Positions 36,701 to 46,148 of a stretch of DNA of 64,000 nucleotides are shown one piece after another. Each line of letters begins with the position of its first letter. Positions within the stretch are counted from its first letter, which is position 1. The notes beneath the pieces are model-generated. The model was given only the letters and a program-made list of their open reading frames with translations, was not told the DNA's origin and made no database searches. Source of the DNA: Psychroserpens sp. Hel_I_66 (GTDB lineage Bacteria > Bacteroidota > Bacteroidia > Flavobacteriales > Flavobacteriaceae); contig NZ_JUGU01000001.1 in NCBI RefSeq assembly GCF_000799465.1, forward strand, positions 2,438,501 through 2,502,500. The letters run 5' to 3'. Both the position numbers and the translations under genes were made by a program.

Positions 36701-37282
36701 CTATAAATTTTTTAAGGCTGCTTTAATAATGTTTTCTACACTTGCGTCTGGTTGTTGAGATACAATTTTATCTACGACACGTTCGGATTGTTTTTTATTA
36801 AATCCTAAAACTTCTAAAGCAGATAACGCTTCATCTTTGTTGGTATTGTTTTTATTAACAGAAACTTCGTCAATATCATATACTTTAAGCACTTTATCTT
36901 TTAAATCCAATATCACACGTGCAGCAGTTTTAGCTCCGATACCCTTTATTGACTGTATTAAAGCGACATCTCCATGCACGATTCCTTCTTTGACTTGTTG
37001 TGGTGATAATGAGGATAACATAGTGCGCGCAGTATTTGCTCCAATCCCACTAACCGACAATAAAAGCTTGAAAATTTCACGTTCTGTCGTGGAAGAAAAC
37101 CCGAATAATGTATGGGAATCTTCACGAACAATTAAATGTGTGAATAATTTGAGCGCCTCTTGATCTGGGATTTGAGAAAATGTGTGCAGCGAAATATTTA
37201 AAAGGTAGCCTACACCATTACAGTCTATCACTACATCTGTAGGATTCTTTTCTACCAATTTACCTTGAATATGCGTAATCAT
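36701..37282 (-). CDS. ruvA: Holliday junction branch-migration protein RuvA
   Basis: A 193-residue protein with all three RuvA domains: the N-terminal OB-like fold (MITHIQGKLVEKNPTDVVIDCNGVGYLLNIS), the tandem helix-hairpin-helix region (LLLSVSGIGANTARTML and IQSIKGIGAKTAARVILDLKDK), and the C-terminal domain that contacts RuvB (ALSALEVLGFNKKQSERVV). RuvA binds four-way junctions and loads RuvB, encoded about 15 kb away at 51897. It is followed within five bases by sprA and preceded by a good promoter. Confidence 0.96.
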   Translation of the reverse strand: MITHIQGKLVEKNPTDVVIDCNGVGYLLNISLHTFSQIPDQEALKLFTHLIVREDSHTLFGFSSTTEREIFKLLLSVSGIGANTARTMLSSLSPQQVKEGIVHGDVALIQSIKGIGAKTAARVILDLKDKVLKVYDIDEVSVNKNNTNKDEALSALEVLGFNKKQSERVVDKIVSQQPDASVENIIKAALKNL

Positions 37283-37313
37283 TACTCATTTGGGTTAAAA
37301 AACCAAATGTAAT
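37281..37313. other. Inverted repeat overlapping the ruvA promoter
   Basis: ATTACTCATTTGGGTT (37281-37296) and AACCAAATGTAAT (37301-37313) are near-complementary, with one bulge and one mismatch. The right arm contains the -7 element, and the left arm reaches the ruvA start codon. It could be a 5'-UTR hairpin or an operator. Confidence 0.5.
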
Positions 37314-37332
37314 AAAATTATTTGCATTTCAA
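37304..37332 (-). promoter_or_regulatory. Promoter of ruvA-sprA
   Basis: On the minus strand, TTG (37332-37330) is followed after 18 bp by TACATTTG (37311-37304). This is an exact match to the Flavobacterium consensus TTG-N17-23-TAnnTTTG. The predicted transcript starts near 37298, about 16 bases before the ruvA ATG. Confidence 0.65.
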
Positions 37333-37353
37333 AGGCGATTATCAAGCTAAAGA

Positions 37354-39642
37354 CTATGACTTCATTTCAGCTTGTTTTTCCTTTTGTTGTGCATCAATAA
37401 CAGCAATTGCTGTCATGTTTACTATTTCATCAACACTAGCATGTAATTGTAAAATATGAGCAGGTTTTTTCAGACCCATCATAATTGGTCCTATGGAATC
37501 TGCTTTGTTAAGCTCTTTCAATAATTTATAGGTGATATTTGCAGATTCCAAATTAGGGAAAATCAATGTATTCACCTTTTTACCAGCTAATTTTGAAAAT
37601 GGAAATGTTGCCTCCAAAAGTTCTCTATTAAGCGCAAAATCCGTTTGCAATTCTCCATCTACAAGTAAATTAGGATGTCTTTTATGCAAATAATCTACAG
37701 CTTCTCTCACTTTAATTGCAGTTTGGGATTTGGATGATCCAAAGTTTGAAAATGAAATCATTGCCATTACAGGCTCCATCCCAAACATTTTCACGACACC
37801 TGCTGTCATTTGCGCAATTCGAGTTAAATCCTCTGCCGACGGATTAATATTTATGGACGTATCACTCAAAAACATTGGTCCGCGCTGGGTCATCATCACA
37901 TTAGTAGTAGCTGCTTTTGTAGATCCTGGAGCTAAGCCAATAAGTTCTAATATGGGCTTTACCACTAAAGGATAACTTCTTGAATATCCAGAAATCAGTG
38001 CATCTGCATCACCAACATTTAACATCATTGCAGCATAGTAATTACGCTCACGCATTATTCTTTCTGCGGAATAAAGCGTCACACCCTTGCGCTTTCTCTG
38101 TTCCCAATACACTTTTGCATATTGGTTTTTTCGTTCTTCTTCTTCGTCAGATTTTGGATCGATTATTTCAATATCTGCATCAAACTCAATCTCTTCCATT
38201 AATTTCACAATGGTTTGACGTCTGCCCAATAATATTGGTATGGCAATTCCTTCATCATGAACAATTTGAGCTGCCTTTAAAACATCAAGTTGGTCTGCTT
38301 CAGCAAAAACAACGCGCTTAGGGCTCATTTTTGCTCTGTTGATAAGCAGTCTTACAATTTTATTATCAGACCCTAAACGTTCTAATAATTCATCGCGATA
38401 TTTTTCCCAATCCTCAATTGGTTCTTTTGCCACTCCACTTTCCATCGCTGCCTTTGCAACTGCAGGAGGCACTTCAGCAATTAATCTTGGGTCAAAAGGT
38501 TTTGGGATGATGTAATCCCTTCCGAAGGTCAAACGCGTTTCACCATAAGCGATATTAACCTGCTCAGGCACTGGCTCTTTCGCTAAATTTGCCAAAGCAT
38601 AAACTGCAGCCATTTTCATGGCCTCATTGATCTTTGTAGCTCTCACATCAAGCGCACCTCTAAAAATAAAAGGAAAACCAAGTACGTTGTTTACTTGATT
38701 AGGATGATCACTTCGCCCTGTTGCCATAATAATATCCTTACGAGTCGCAATAGCGATATCATAAGGGATTTCTGGATCTGGATTTGCCATAGCAAAAACT
38801 ATAGGGTCATTTGCCATTGCTAAAAGCATACTTGGACTAACAATATCTGCCATAGATAAACCGATGAAAACATCGGCATTTTTCATGGCTTCATCCAGAG
38901 TATCGATTTTTCTATGGGTTGCAAATTCTGCTTTTTCTATTGAAAGATATTCACGATCATCCCTAATCACACCTTTACTATCTAACATGACCATATTTTC
39001 GCGCTTGGCGCCGCATGCCTGATATAATCGTGAACATGAGATAGCTGCTGCTCCAGCACCGCTAATGACTATTTGAACTTCATCAATTTTTTTTCCAGCA
39101 ATTTCCAATGCGTTAATTAACGCAGCTGCCGAAATAATGGCTGTCCCATGCTGGTCGTCGTGCATTACGGGAATATCTAATTCCTCTTTGAGTCGACGTT
39201 CAATTTCAAACGCTTCTGGGGCTTTGATATCTTCCAGATTGATGCCTCCAAATGTTGGTGCAATCATTTTAACGGTTTGGATGAACTCTTCGATATCTTC
39301 GGTTCCAACTTCAATATCAAATACATCAATATCTGCAAATATTTTGAATAGAACTCCTTTTCCTTCCATTACAGGTTTAGAAGCTTCCGGACCAATATTA
39401 CCTAATCCCAAAACAGCAGTACCATTAGAAATTACAGCAACGAGATTACCTTTGGCAGTATATTTATAAGCGTTGTTCTTATCTTTTTCTATTTCTAAAC
39501 AAGGCTCAGCAACACCTGGAGAATATGCTAAAGATAAATCTCTTTGGGTTGCATATTTTTTTGTTGGTACAACTTGAATTTTACCAGGCTTTGGTTTTGC
39601 ATGATATACTAATGCTTCTCTTCGTCTGCTTTGCTTGCTCAT
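37354..39642 (-). CDS. maeB: NADP-dependent malic enzyme with phosphotransacetylase-like domain
   Basis: A 762-residue protein with the hybrid MaeB architecture. Residues about 1-425 are malic enzyme (SLAYSPGVAEPCLEIEKD, VMHDDQHGTAIISAAALINAL with catalytic residues, and the nucleotide-binding VISGAGAAAISCSRLY). Residues about 430-755 are a PTA_PTB domain (RVVFAEADQLDVLKAAQI, LSDTSININPSAEDLTRI). It decarboxylates malate to pyruvate; the PTA-like domain is regulatory in studied MaeB enzymes. Single gene, with its own promoter-like element. Confidence 0.95.
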   Translation of the reverse strand: MSKQSRRREALVYHAKPKPGKIQVVPTKKYATQRDLSLAYSPGVAEPCLEIEKDKNNAYKYTAKGNLVAVISNGTAVLGLGNIGPEASKPVMEGKGVLFKIFADIDVFDIEVGTEDIEEFIQTVKMIAPTFGGINLEDIKAPEAFEIERRLKEELDIPVMHDDQHGTAIISAAALINALEIAGKKIDEVQIVISGAGAAAISCSRLYQACGAKRENMVMLDSKGVIRDDREYLSIEKAEFATHRKIDTLDEAMKNADVFIGLSMADIVSPSMLLAMANDPIVFAMANPDPEIPYDIAIATRKDIIMATGRSDHPNQVNNVLGFPFIFRGALDVRATKINEAMKMAAVYALANLAKEPVPEQVNIAYGETRLTFGRDYIIPKPFDPRLIAEVPPAVAKAAMESGVAKEPIEDWEKYRDELLERLGSDNKIVRLLINRAKMSPKRVVFAEADQLDVLKAAQIVHDEGIAIPILLGRRQTIVKLMEEIEFDADIEIIDPKSDEEEERKNQYAKVYWEQRKRKGVTLYSAERIMRERNYYAAMMLNVGDADALISGYSRSYPLVVKPILELIGLAPGSTKAATTNVMMTQRGPMFLSDTSININPSAEDLTRIAQMTAGVVKMFGMEPVMAMISFSNFGSSKSQTAIKVREAVDYLHKRHPNLLVDGELQTDFALNRELLEATFPFSKLAGKKVNTLIFPNLESANITYKLLKELNKADSIGPIMMGLKKPAHILQLHASVDEIVNMTAIAVIDAQQKEKQAEMKS

Positions 39643-39694
39643 ATATTTGTGGATTAACCAATTTACATTTATTAGGTGTTGAAAAACCTAGATA

Positions 39695-39719
39695 CAAATG
39701 TAAGTGATTTATGAGACAA
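39695..39719 (-). promoter_or_regulatory. Promoter-like element of maeB
   Basis: The minus strand has TACATTTG (39702-39695), a perfect -7 element, with TTG at 39719-39717. The 14-bp spacer is short for the consensus. The element sits in the right arm of an imperfect inverted repeat (about 39662-39703), much as at ruvA. Confidence 0.45.
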
Positions 39720-39810
39720 TTTTTACTAAAGAGTGCTCTCAATATAGATTCTTAATTGACTTTTTTCAAGTGTTTTTTTTGAAGTAAAATATTAATATGT
39801 TTAGAATAGA

Positions 39811-40740
39811 TTATTCTAAGATAATTTTGTTAATATCCATTTTGGTTGGTAACCTTCCCACATTTTGAAGTTTGATTGCAGCAAGTTTTTGAGCAATGGT
39901 AATACTTTCTTCTAGAGTCTTATTTTGGATTTGAGCGAATAAAAATCCAGTCCAAAAAGCATCACCAGCGCCTGTTGCATCTTTAATTTTTTTTATCTTA
40001 TTAGCCTCTTGAAAAATTATTCCTTCATTTTTATCTGAGACTGCAACTCCATTTTTTCCTTTGGTGAGACAAATTGTTGTAGCTCCCAAACCATGAAAGT
40101 ATTCAAAAATAAAATCTTCAGTTTTAACTTCAGCAAATAATCTGTAACAATCATCTTCACTTAATTTAACCAGAGGATCATTAGATAAATATTCTTTTAA
40201 AACCATCTTAGCCTCTTCCCTATTTGACCATATTTTTTCAGAAAAATTAATATCTATACTCAATCTTAAACCTAATTGTTTTGCTTTTTTTGACCTTTCT
40301 AAAATAGTTTCGCGAGCAGGATTCTTGCTCAATGCAAAACATGTAGTGTGAAAAAATTTGGCTTGAGCAATTTTATCGTTAGATAATTGATTTTTAACAA
40401 TTTTACAATCGGCTTGCCTATACGCTATAAACTCTGGAGTTTCGGTAGATTTAGACACAAATACTACTGAGGTTGGTTCTAATTCACATCTATTTAAACA
40501 AGTAATATCTACATTGTTCTTTTTTAATTTTCTTGATATGTAATCACCAAGTCCATCTTGTCCACATGATGCAACGAGCAAAGAATTTAATCCTAATCGC
40601 GCTGCATTCACAGCTACGTTGGTTGGTGAACCTCCTAAAAAGCGGTGGTAATTTTTGGTTCTATTTATTGACGTATTGACCTCATGACCAATAAAATCTA
40701 TTAAAACCTCTCCAACACTTATGATATCTATACTTTTCAA
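39811..40740 (-). CDS. PfkB-family sugar kinase, probable fructokinase
   Basis: A 309-residue ribokinase-fold kinase. Motifs: VGEVLIDFIGHEV at the N-terminus, RFLGGSPTNVAVNAARLG (substrate-site GG...N) and KDATGAGDAFWTGFLFA, the PfkB ATP/anion-hole signature with the catalytic Asp. The start is a TTG, one base after the stop of the glycosidase gene; no ATG is available upstream in frame. It is the last gene of the transporter, glycosidase, kinase set, and I infer phosphorylation of fructose released from sucrose. Other PfkB substrates are possible. Confidence 0.88.
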   Translation of the reverse strand: MKSIDIISVGEVLIDFIGHEVNTSINRTKNYHRFLGGSPTNVAVNAARLGLNSLLVASCGQDGLGDYISRKLKKNNVDITCLNRCELEPTSVVFVSKSTETPEFIAYRQADCKIVKNQLSNDKIAQAKFFHTTCFALSKNPARETILERSKKAKQLGLRLSIDINFSEKIWSNREEAKMVLKEYLSNDPLVKLSEDDCYRLFAEVKTEDFIFEYFHGLGATTICLTKGKNGVAVSDKNEGIIFQEANKIKKIKDATGAGDAFWTGFLFAQIQNKTLEESITIAQKLAAIKLQNVGRLPTKMDINKIILE

Positions 40741-40741
40741 A

Positions 40742-41914
40742 TTACACTAAAATTTTAAAATCGTTAAACCTCGTTTGATGTAATAAAATTGTTGCTGCTC
40801 CACTCCATGCGCAATATTTAACTCCATTTGGTTCTCTGGTTTTTGTGTTGAAATTCTCATAAAAAGAAAATGCCTCTATCTCATTAGTAAGATTTATTCT
40901 TTCTAAAATAAAATCTGCCTTTTGTATTTTGTGTTTATTGTACAACGCCAAACCAAAAAAGCCATTGACCATAGACCAGCTCCCACCATTGTGAAATTCG
41001 TTTGGAAAATTTCTAAATTCGTACTTGCAATTGTTTTTTAGCAAACTCCACTCTTCATCTGTTTGAAATATTGGTGGCCAAAACGCAGGCAATAACCCCA
41101 ATTTGGTACTGGATGCCAAATCAAATGCATACTCAATTTGTTTTTCCTGAAATGCGCTGTCTCCTATATTTAACAATAATGCTAATGAGTTTGCAAAAGC
41201 GTCAAACTGTGTTCTGTAACCAGATGGCGAGAACGAGCAGGGAAGATATCTATCAAATTTAACTTCATTATAAGCTCTTTCATGAAATTTCTCTTCTTCG
41301 GAATCTGGAAAAAAATTAGCCTCAATTTGACTTATTATCTTTTCAATTTTATTTGAAAGCTCTTCACTCTTTTTAAAATAATTGTAGCTTTTTAATGCCC
41401 AAACCCTTAATAATTGATCGTACAGCACATAACCATCTGTTATGTATTCGTCTGCCCAATTACCAGATAAAGGCACATATAGAAGGTGTTTGTTGTTAAA
41501 TTCCCAAGCATCCAATAAACTAATACACTTATTTATATTGGTTTTGTATTTTTCAACAAATTCTGGCTTACTTTGATTATATGCGTATTGACAAATACCT
41601 ATTATATACCATGTCACAGCATCAACTCTTCCTGCCAATCCACCATAACTCACATCTACAGAATTATTTTGAAATCCAACATTTGAAGGAACTGTACCAA
41701 CCTCATGCTGATGATTTGATAGTGTCTCTAACGTTTTTTTAAATGTAGATATAAGTTCTTCATCTTGAGATGCCAAAGCAGCTAATCCACAGATAACACC
41801 ATCTCTCGCCCAAACTCTTTTATAGTTCGAAATATCTTGGGCGCTTGCCAGAAATCCTTCCGAAGAAGAACATTTAAACAATAAGTCTATTGATTTTTTA
41901 TATGCTTCACTCAT
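40742..41914 (-). CDS. Cytoplasmic (alpha/alpha)6-type glycoside hydrolase, possible sucrose hydrolase
   Basis: The 390-residue protein has no signal peptide. Motifs such as YKRVWARDGVICGLAAL, GRVDAVTWYIIGI, WADEYITDGYVLYDQLLRVWAL and FHNGGSWSMVNGFFGLALY fit a six-hairpin glycosidase of the GH100/GH63/GH15-like type; Asp in RDG and Glu in WADEY are candidate catalytic residues. It overlaps the transporter gene by 8 bp and is coupled to a fructokinase-like kinase. I infer cleavage of imported sucrose or a related alpha-glucoside. The exact family is not certain by eye. Confidence 0.75.
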   Translation of the reverse strand: MSEAYKKSIDLLFKCSSSEGFLASAQDISNYKRVWARDGVICGLAALASQDEELISTFKKTLETLSNHQHEVGTVPSNVGFQNNSVDVSYGGLAGRVDAVTWYIIGICQYAYNQSKPEFVEKYKTNINKCISLLDAWEFNNKHLLYVPLSGNWADEYITDGYVLYDQLLRVWALKSYNYFKKSEELSNKIEKIISQIEANFFPDSEEEKFHERAYNEVKFDRYLPCSFSPSGYRTQFDAFANSLALLLNIGDSAFQEKQIEYAFDLASSTKLGLLPAFWPPIFQTDEEWSLLKNNCKYEFRNFPNEFHNGGSWSMVNGFFGLALYNKHKIQKADFILERINLTNEIEAFSFYENFNTKTREPNGVKYCAWSGAATILLHQTRFNDFKILV

Positions 41915-43211
41915 CTACCTTTGCTTTTTTCGTTTTTATAAATAATGTACATACCGTCGCTACCAATAATAATATTCCTGCAAAGGTGATTGCATTTCTT
42001 GGGTCGTTATTTAGAAAATTTTTCAAGATATATCCAAAAGATAATGTTTGAAAAATCATTGGGATTACAATCATCATATTGATTATCCCCATGTAAACAC
42101 CATAACGTTCTTTAGGGATATCTGCGACAACCATTAAATAAGGAATTCCCATCATACTTGCCCAGCCAATACCAAAACCAGTTATAGCAAAGAACAATAA
42201 ATTTTTATTTTCTATGTGCGGAAATGCCAAGAAACCTAATGCTGCAATTACTAAACAGAATGCATGTACTTTTTTTGCACTATATCGTTTTGCAAATCCC
42301 ACTAATGCAAAAGCCACTAAAAAAGTCACTACGTTGTACCAACCGTTTACCAAACCCGTCCAGCTCACCGCTTCACTGTAAGCTTCTTTATTTTGGGGTG
42401 TGGCATTCCAAACGGAAAGTGCTACACTCTTGGATGAGTTTTGCCAGTAACAAAATAAAGCATACCATTGAAACAAATAAACCAATGCTAATTGCCACAG
42501 TACTTTTGGCATGTCTTTGATTGCTGCAAAAATCTCTATTAAAGGACCTAAAAGACTTCTTTTTTCACTTTTCAGTTTTGCCAACTCTTCCTGGGTTGGA
42601 GGGATTTCCTTTGTTTTGCTAATACTCCACAAGATTGTACCAATAGAACACGCTGCTCCCAAGAAAAATGACGCGTAAACCCAAGTTGGCAATGAACCTG
42701 TTGTACCAATAAAAATTAACGGGAATATGAATAAAGATAGATTAGCCAATACCTGTCCTAAACCGGTAAAAAAACTTTGCATTTGAAAGCCCATAGGTTG
42801 CTGTTCGTCATCTAATTTATCTGCTATGAGTGCTCTGTAAGGTTCCATAGCTGTATTGTTTCCTGCATCTAAAATCCATAATAGACCCGCAGCCATCCAC
42901 AATGAGCTACTAAAAGGAAATGCCAGCAACGTTAAACTGCATAAAATAGCACCTATTAAAAAGTAGGGTTTACGCCTACCGAATCTTGGACTCCATGTTT
43001 TGTCGCTTAATGCTCCAATAATAGGTTGTACCAATAATCCTGTTACTGGACCAGCAAGATGTAATAAAGGTATTTGATCTGGACTTGCGCCCAAGAAGTC
43101 ATAAATTGGAGTTACCGCACTTTGTTGTAAACCAAAACTATATTGAATTCCGAAGAAACCAACATTCATATTTAGAATTTGCCAGAAGCTTAATTTTGGT
43201 TTCGTAATCAT
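41907..43211 (-). CDS. MFS sugar transporter, SLC45 (sucrose/H+ symporter) type
   Basis: A 434-residue inner-membrane transporter with about 12 helices. The family marks are LAGPVTGLLVQPIIGALSDKTWSPRFGRRKPYFLIGAIL (with the RFGRRKP loop) and LDAGNNTAMEPYRALIAD. This subgroup covers sucrose and maltose transporters of plants, animals and bacteria, including SuxC of Xanthomonas. It lies between the TonB receptor and the glycosidase. A terminator-like hairpin precedes it, so it may have its own promoter or depend on read-through. Confidence 0.9.
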   Translation of the reverse strand: MITKPKLSFWQILNMNVGFFGIQYSFGLQQSAVTPIYDFLGASPDQIPLLHLAGPVTGLLVQPIIGALSDKTWSPRFGRRKPYFLIGAILCSLTLLAFPFSSSLWMAAGLLWILDAGNNTAMEPYRALIADKLDDEQQPMGFQMQSFFTGLGQVLANLSLFIFPLIFIGTTGSLPTWVYASFFLGAACSIGTILWSISKTKEIPPTQEELAKLKSEKRSLLGPLIEIFAAIKDMPKVLWQLALVYLFQWYALFCYWQNSSKSVALSVWNATPQNKEAYSEAVSWTGLVNGWYNVVTFLVAFALVGFAKRYSAKKVHAFCLVIAALGFLAFPHIENKNLLFFAITGFGIGWASMMGIPYLMVVADIPKERYGVYMGIINMMIVIPMIFQTLSFGYILKNFLNNDPRNAITFAGILLLVATVCTLFIKTKKAKVDE

Positions 43212-43260
43212 TTAATTCGTTCTTAACTGTTAAAGTAACTAATGTATTATAATTTTTAGT

Positions 43261-43295
43261 AAAAAGAGCCAATGCTATATGAAGGCATTGACTCT
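43261..43295 (-). terminator. Terminator between TonB receptor and transporter
   Basis: AGAGCCAATGC (43265-43275) pairs with GCATTGACTCT (43285-43295) with one mismatch, followed on the minus strand by a U-run from the A-tract at 43261-43265. It lies about 50 bp past the receptor stop codon and may set a higher level of receptor mRNA than of the distal genes. Confidence 0.75.
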
Positions 43296-43347
43296 CTTAA
43301 CTCAAATCAATTTAAAACTCAATAAATTTATTAACACTTAAAATTTA

Positions 43348-45981
43348 TTAAAAACTATAGTTAAGACCCAATGAGATTGATCGTCCTGGCACTGGTCTTA
43401 CTCTCAAATAATTAGTCTGACCTTCAATTATACTTCCTTCCTCAGACTCTGTAATGCCTAGAGAATCGAAAAGGTTGTTTGCTGAAAGGTTAGCGTTTAA
43501 ATTATCTGTAATACCTATGTTTATAAAACTGTTTATAATTACAAATCCTGGCAATACTAACTCATTAGAATCTTGAGCGTAAGCTTTGCTTTGCCCAATG
43601 AAACTTAAACCGATTGCATTTTTATTTGTTTTTCCGAAGTTATAGGTTGGAATGAAATTGTAAATAAAATCTGGTTGTCTTCTTGGTGTATTCCCATCAT
43701 TGTCTCCTGAGTCTATTTGTGCGTCTGTAAACGTTAGTCCACCACGTATATCAAAATCTTCAGTAAATCTATAAGATCCTTCTAATTCTATACCAACTGA
43801 TTTATAATCATTTTCTATAATACTGTTTGATGTTGCCTCGAAACCACCTTCTTCAATTGTTTTTGCAAAGAATACTGTTGCGTAAAGTGATCCTTTTTCA
43901 AAACCTCTTTTGTAACCTACTTCTGCCTGATTGATAAAATCCAAAGCATTTATCGCATCGCTGTTTGTATAATCTAAACCTGCAAATAAAATACGATCTG
44001 CTTTTGCTGCTCCACCTCTACTGTAACGAGCAAATACAGCTTCGTTATCCTTTAATAAATAGTTAGCACCAACTGAAAAAGATACGTAATCATAATCATA
44101 GTTTACGGTTGTTGGATTTGCTAAATCTATAGCTTGAACTGTTTGCTCTGGCAATGAAATCTCACCATCATTGTTAATGTCGTATTGAGATGTTACAGGT
44201 CCTGAGAATGTTCCATCTACTTTACCTTTATCATAGCGGATACTTGCATCGAAATTCAATTTTTCAGAAGCTTCAAGCGCTAAAGCCACATATGGTGCAG
44301 ACGTATTGTACCTTGTATCGTAGCTACGTTGGCAACAGTTTCCGAAAAAAGCAGCACCGTAAGCTACCAATCCATTTACAGAAAGTGGATTACCTGTACT
44401 ATCAAGCGCATCAATCAATCTCGCATCGTCACCAGACGCTTCTAACAAGTAAGAATTCCATAACCAAGACATAGATACATTTTGAATACCTTTAAAGTAA
44501 CCAACAGTAACATCTAGATTGTCAAACTTTTTAGTCAAACGGATGTCATTCATAAAGTTGTTAAAGTTGTTTAATTGCGTATCAAATAAGACTACTGGTG
44601 TTAATAAAGATGTCCCGCTTACAACACCATCTCCATTTGCGTAAACTAATGAGTCATATCCATTGTTTGTAGCGAAATCACCCGCTAAAAAATCATTTGC
44701 TGTAGATACACTTGCAGGAAACGGAGAGTTAAAACCACCTTTATTAGATGAGAACCTCCCATTATTTGTGATCTTAAAATCATCGCCTAAATCAAAAGAT
44801 GCTTGAACACCAAAAGATGTTGAGATTGGATTCATCCCATCGCTTACATTAGAACGCCTTAATTCTCCATTGGCTCCTAAACCAACATTTTGATCTAAAT
44901 ATGGTGTATGTAATGTTTGGCTGTTGGCATCAAAATTAGGTATGTTCTCAAAATTAGGATCTGCATTTGTACCCGTCACTTGAATTGGATTTGGCAAATA
45001 AGCAATTGCTTTATCATTTAAATATTTAGCATATACTCTAACATAGCCTTTATCGAATTCTTTGGTCAAGTTTAGCTTGAATTGACCACCATTATTTGCA
45101 GTATATCCTGCATCTCTTATGCCTTCACCTACTCTGTAAAATCCTCCCATATGAAAATAAAGCCCATCTCCAATTGGAGCTCCATAGTCAAAATCGGTTC
45201 TAAAGTTACCGTAATCCAATCCAAAAGATGTCCCAAGAGATCCACCTTCTGTTTTTCCTGTTTTGCTAATTAAATTGATGATTGCTCCAGGAGAATTTGA
45301 GGATAACGTTGAGGCAGACCCACCTCTTATTGCTTCTATTCTTCCAATATTAGAATCATATCTTGTAAATATATCTGCAGTAGCAAATGACATATCGCCA
45401 AATAATAATACCGGTAATCCATCCTCTTGTAATTGTACATATTTAGATCCACCAGAAGAAACAGGCACACCACGCACTGCTATGTTAGAGTTACCTTCGC
45501 CACCCGAAGACTCTGAACGTATTCCTGGTATTGTTCTAAAAATCTCTGCTGTAGTTCTTGGTGCAGATTGCTGGATTACTTCTGGTCTCATTGTTGTAAC
45601 AGACACACTAGATTCGATTCTAGATTTAGGATTTGTAACACCTGTCACAATAACTTGGTCTAATGATTCTGCATCTTCACTCATTACAATATCAACTGTG
45701 ATATTTGTTCCATCTACCGAAACGCTTTGACTAAATTTTGAGAAACCTAAATAAGTAGCGTTTAAAGTATAGGTTCCATTTTCAACGTTGGAGATTGTGT
45801 AATTTCCATCAAAATCTGAAACTGCTCCTTGAGTTGTTCCATTAAGAATAACATTAACTCCACCCAAAGGCACTCCAGCACCATCAGATATTCTACCCGA
45901 TATTGAAGATTGAGCCACTAATGTCGATACCGTCATTAGGAATAAAATTAATAAACTGTAACATTTTTTTTGTGTGATCAT
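43348..45981 (-). CDS. TonB-dependent receptor, SuxA-like sugar importer
   Basis: An 877-residue outer-membrane receptor. In order: a signal peptide (LLILFLMTVSTLVAQ), a carboxypeptidase-regulatory-like domain (about 25-105, ISGRISDGAGVPLGGVNVILNG), a plug domain (about 110-240, LDQVIVTGVTNPKSRIESS, IRGGSASTLSSNSPGAIINL) and a 22-strand barrel ending ISLGLNYSF. There is no SusD partner next to it, so it is a lone receptor rather than a SusCD pair. It is divergent from the LacI gene, with operators between them. Substrate inferred to be sucrose from the neighbours. Confidence 0.9.
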   Translation of the reverse strand: MITQKKCYSLLILFLMTVSTLVAQSSISGRISDGAGVPLGGVNVILNGTTQGAVSDFDGNYTISNVENGTYTLNATYLGFSKFSQSVSVDGTNITVDIVMSEDAESLDQVIVTGVTNPKSRIESSVSVTTMRPEVIQQSAPRTTAEIFRTIPGIRSESSGGEGNSNIAVRGVPVSSGGSKYVQLQEDGLPVLLFGDMSFATADIFTRYDSNIGRIEAIRGGSASTLSSNSPGAIINLISKTGKTEGGSLGTSFGLDYGNFRTDFDYGAPIGDGLYFHMGGFYRVGEGIRDAGYTANNGGQFKLNLTKEFDKGYVRVYAKYLNDKAIAYLPNPIQVTGTNADPNFENIPNFDANSQTLHTPYLDQNVGLGANGELRRSNVSDGMNPISTSFGVQASFDLGDDFKITNNGRFSSNKGGFNSPFPASVSTANDFLAGDFATNNGYDSLVYANGDGVVSGTSLLTPVVLFDTQLNNFNNFMNDIRLTKKFDNLDVTVGYFKGIQNVSMSWLWNSYLLEASGDDARLIDALDSTGNPLSVNGLVAYGAAFFGNCCQRSYDTRYNTSAPYVALALEASEKLNFDASIRYDKGKVDGTFSGPVTSQYDINNDGEISLPEQTVQAIDLANPTTVNYDYDYVSFSVGANYLLKDNEAVFARYSRGGAAKADRILFAGLDYTNSDAINALDFINQAEVGYKRGFEKGSLYATVFFAKTIEEGGFEATSNSIIENDYKSVGIELEGSYRFTEDFDIRGGLTFTDAQIDSGDNDGNTPRRQPDFIYNFIPTYNFGKTNKNAIGLSFIGQSKAYAQDSNELVLPGFVIINSFINIGITDNLNANLSANNLFDSLGITESEEGSIIEGQTNYLRVRPVPGRSISLGLNYSF

Positions 45982-46067
45982 TTTAGTCTATTTTAATAAT
46001 ATGATAATTATTTAGGTTAATTAATTGTAAATCTATACTTAAACACCAATTTAAATATTGAAAAAAC

Positions 46068-46087
46068 AATCGAAAACGTTTTCGATT
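46068..46087. promoter_or_regulatory. LacI-family operator 1
   Basis: AATCGAAAACGTTTTCGATT is a perfect 20-bp palindrome with the central CG typical of LacI/GalR operators. Its centre (46077/46078) is 21 bp from that of the second site, about two helical turns, so both are on the same DNA face. It lies between the divergent receptor and regulator genes. Confidence 0.88.
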
Positions 46088-46091
46088 TTAC

Positions 46092-46105
46092 CGAAAACGT
46101 TTTCG
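46092..46105. promoter_or_regulatory. LacI-family operator 2
   Basis: CGAAAACGTTTTCG repeats the core of operator 1 as a 14-bp perfect palindrome, centred at 46098/46099. It is closest to the lacI-type gene (ATG at 46149), and AT-rich -7-like sequences (TATTTTTA at 46112 and 46122) follow it, so autoregulation is likely. Confidence 0.85.
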
Positions 46106-46148
46106 ATTTATTATTTTTATGTATTTTTATTGTTCAATTAACTCTCAA

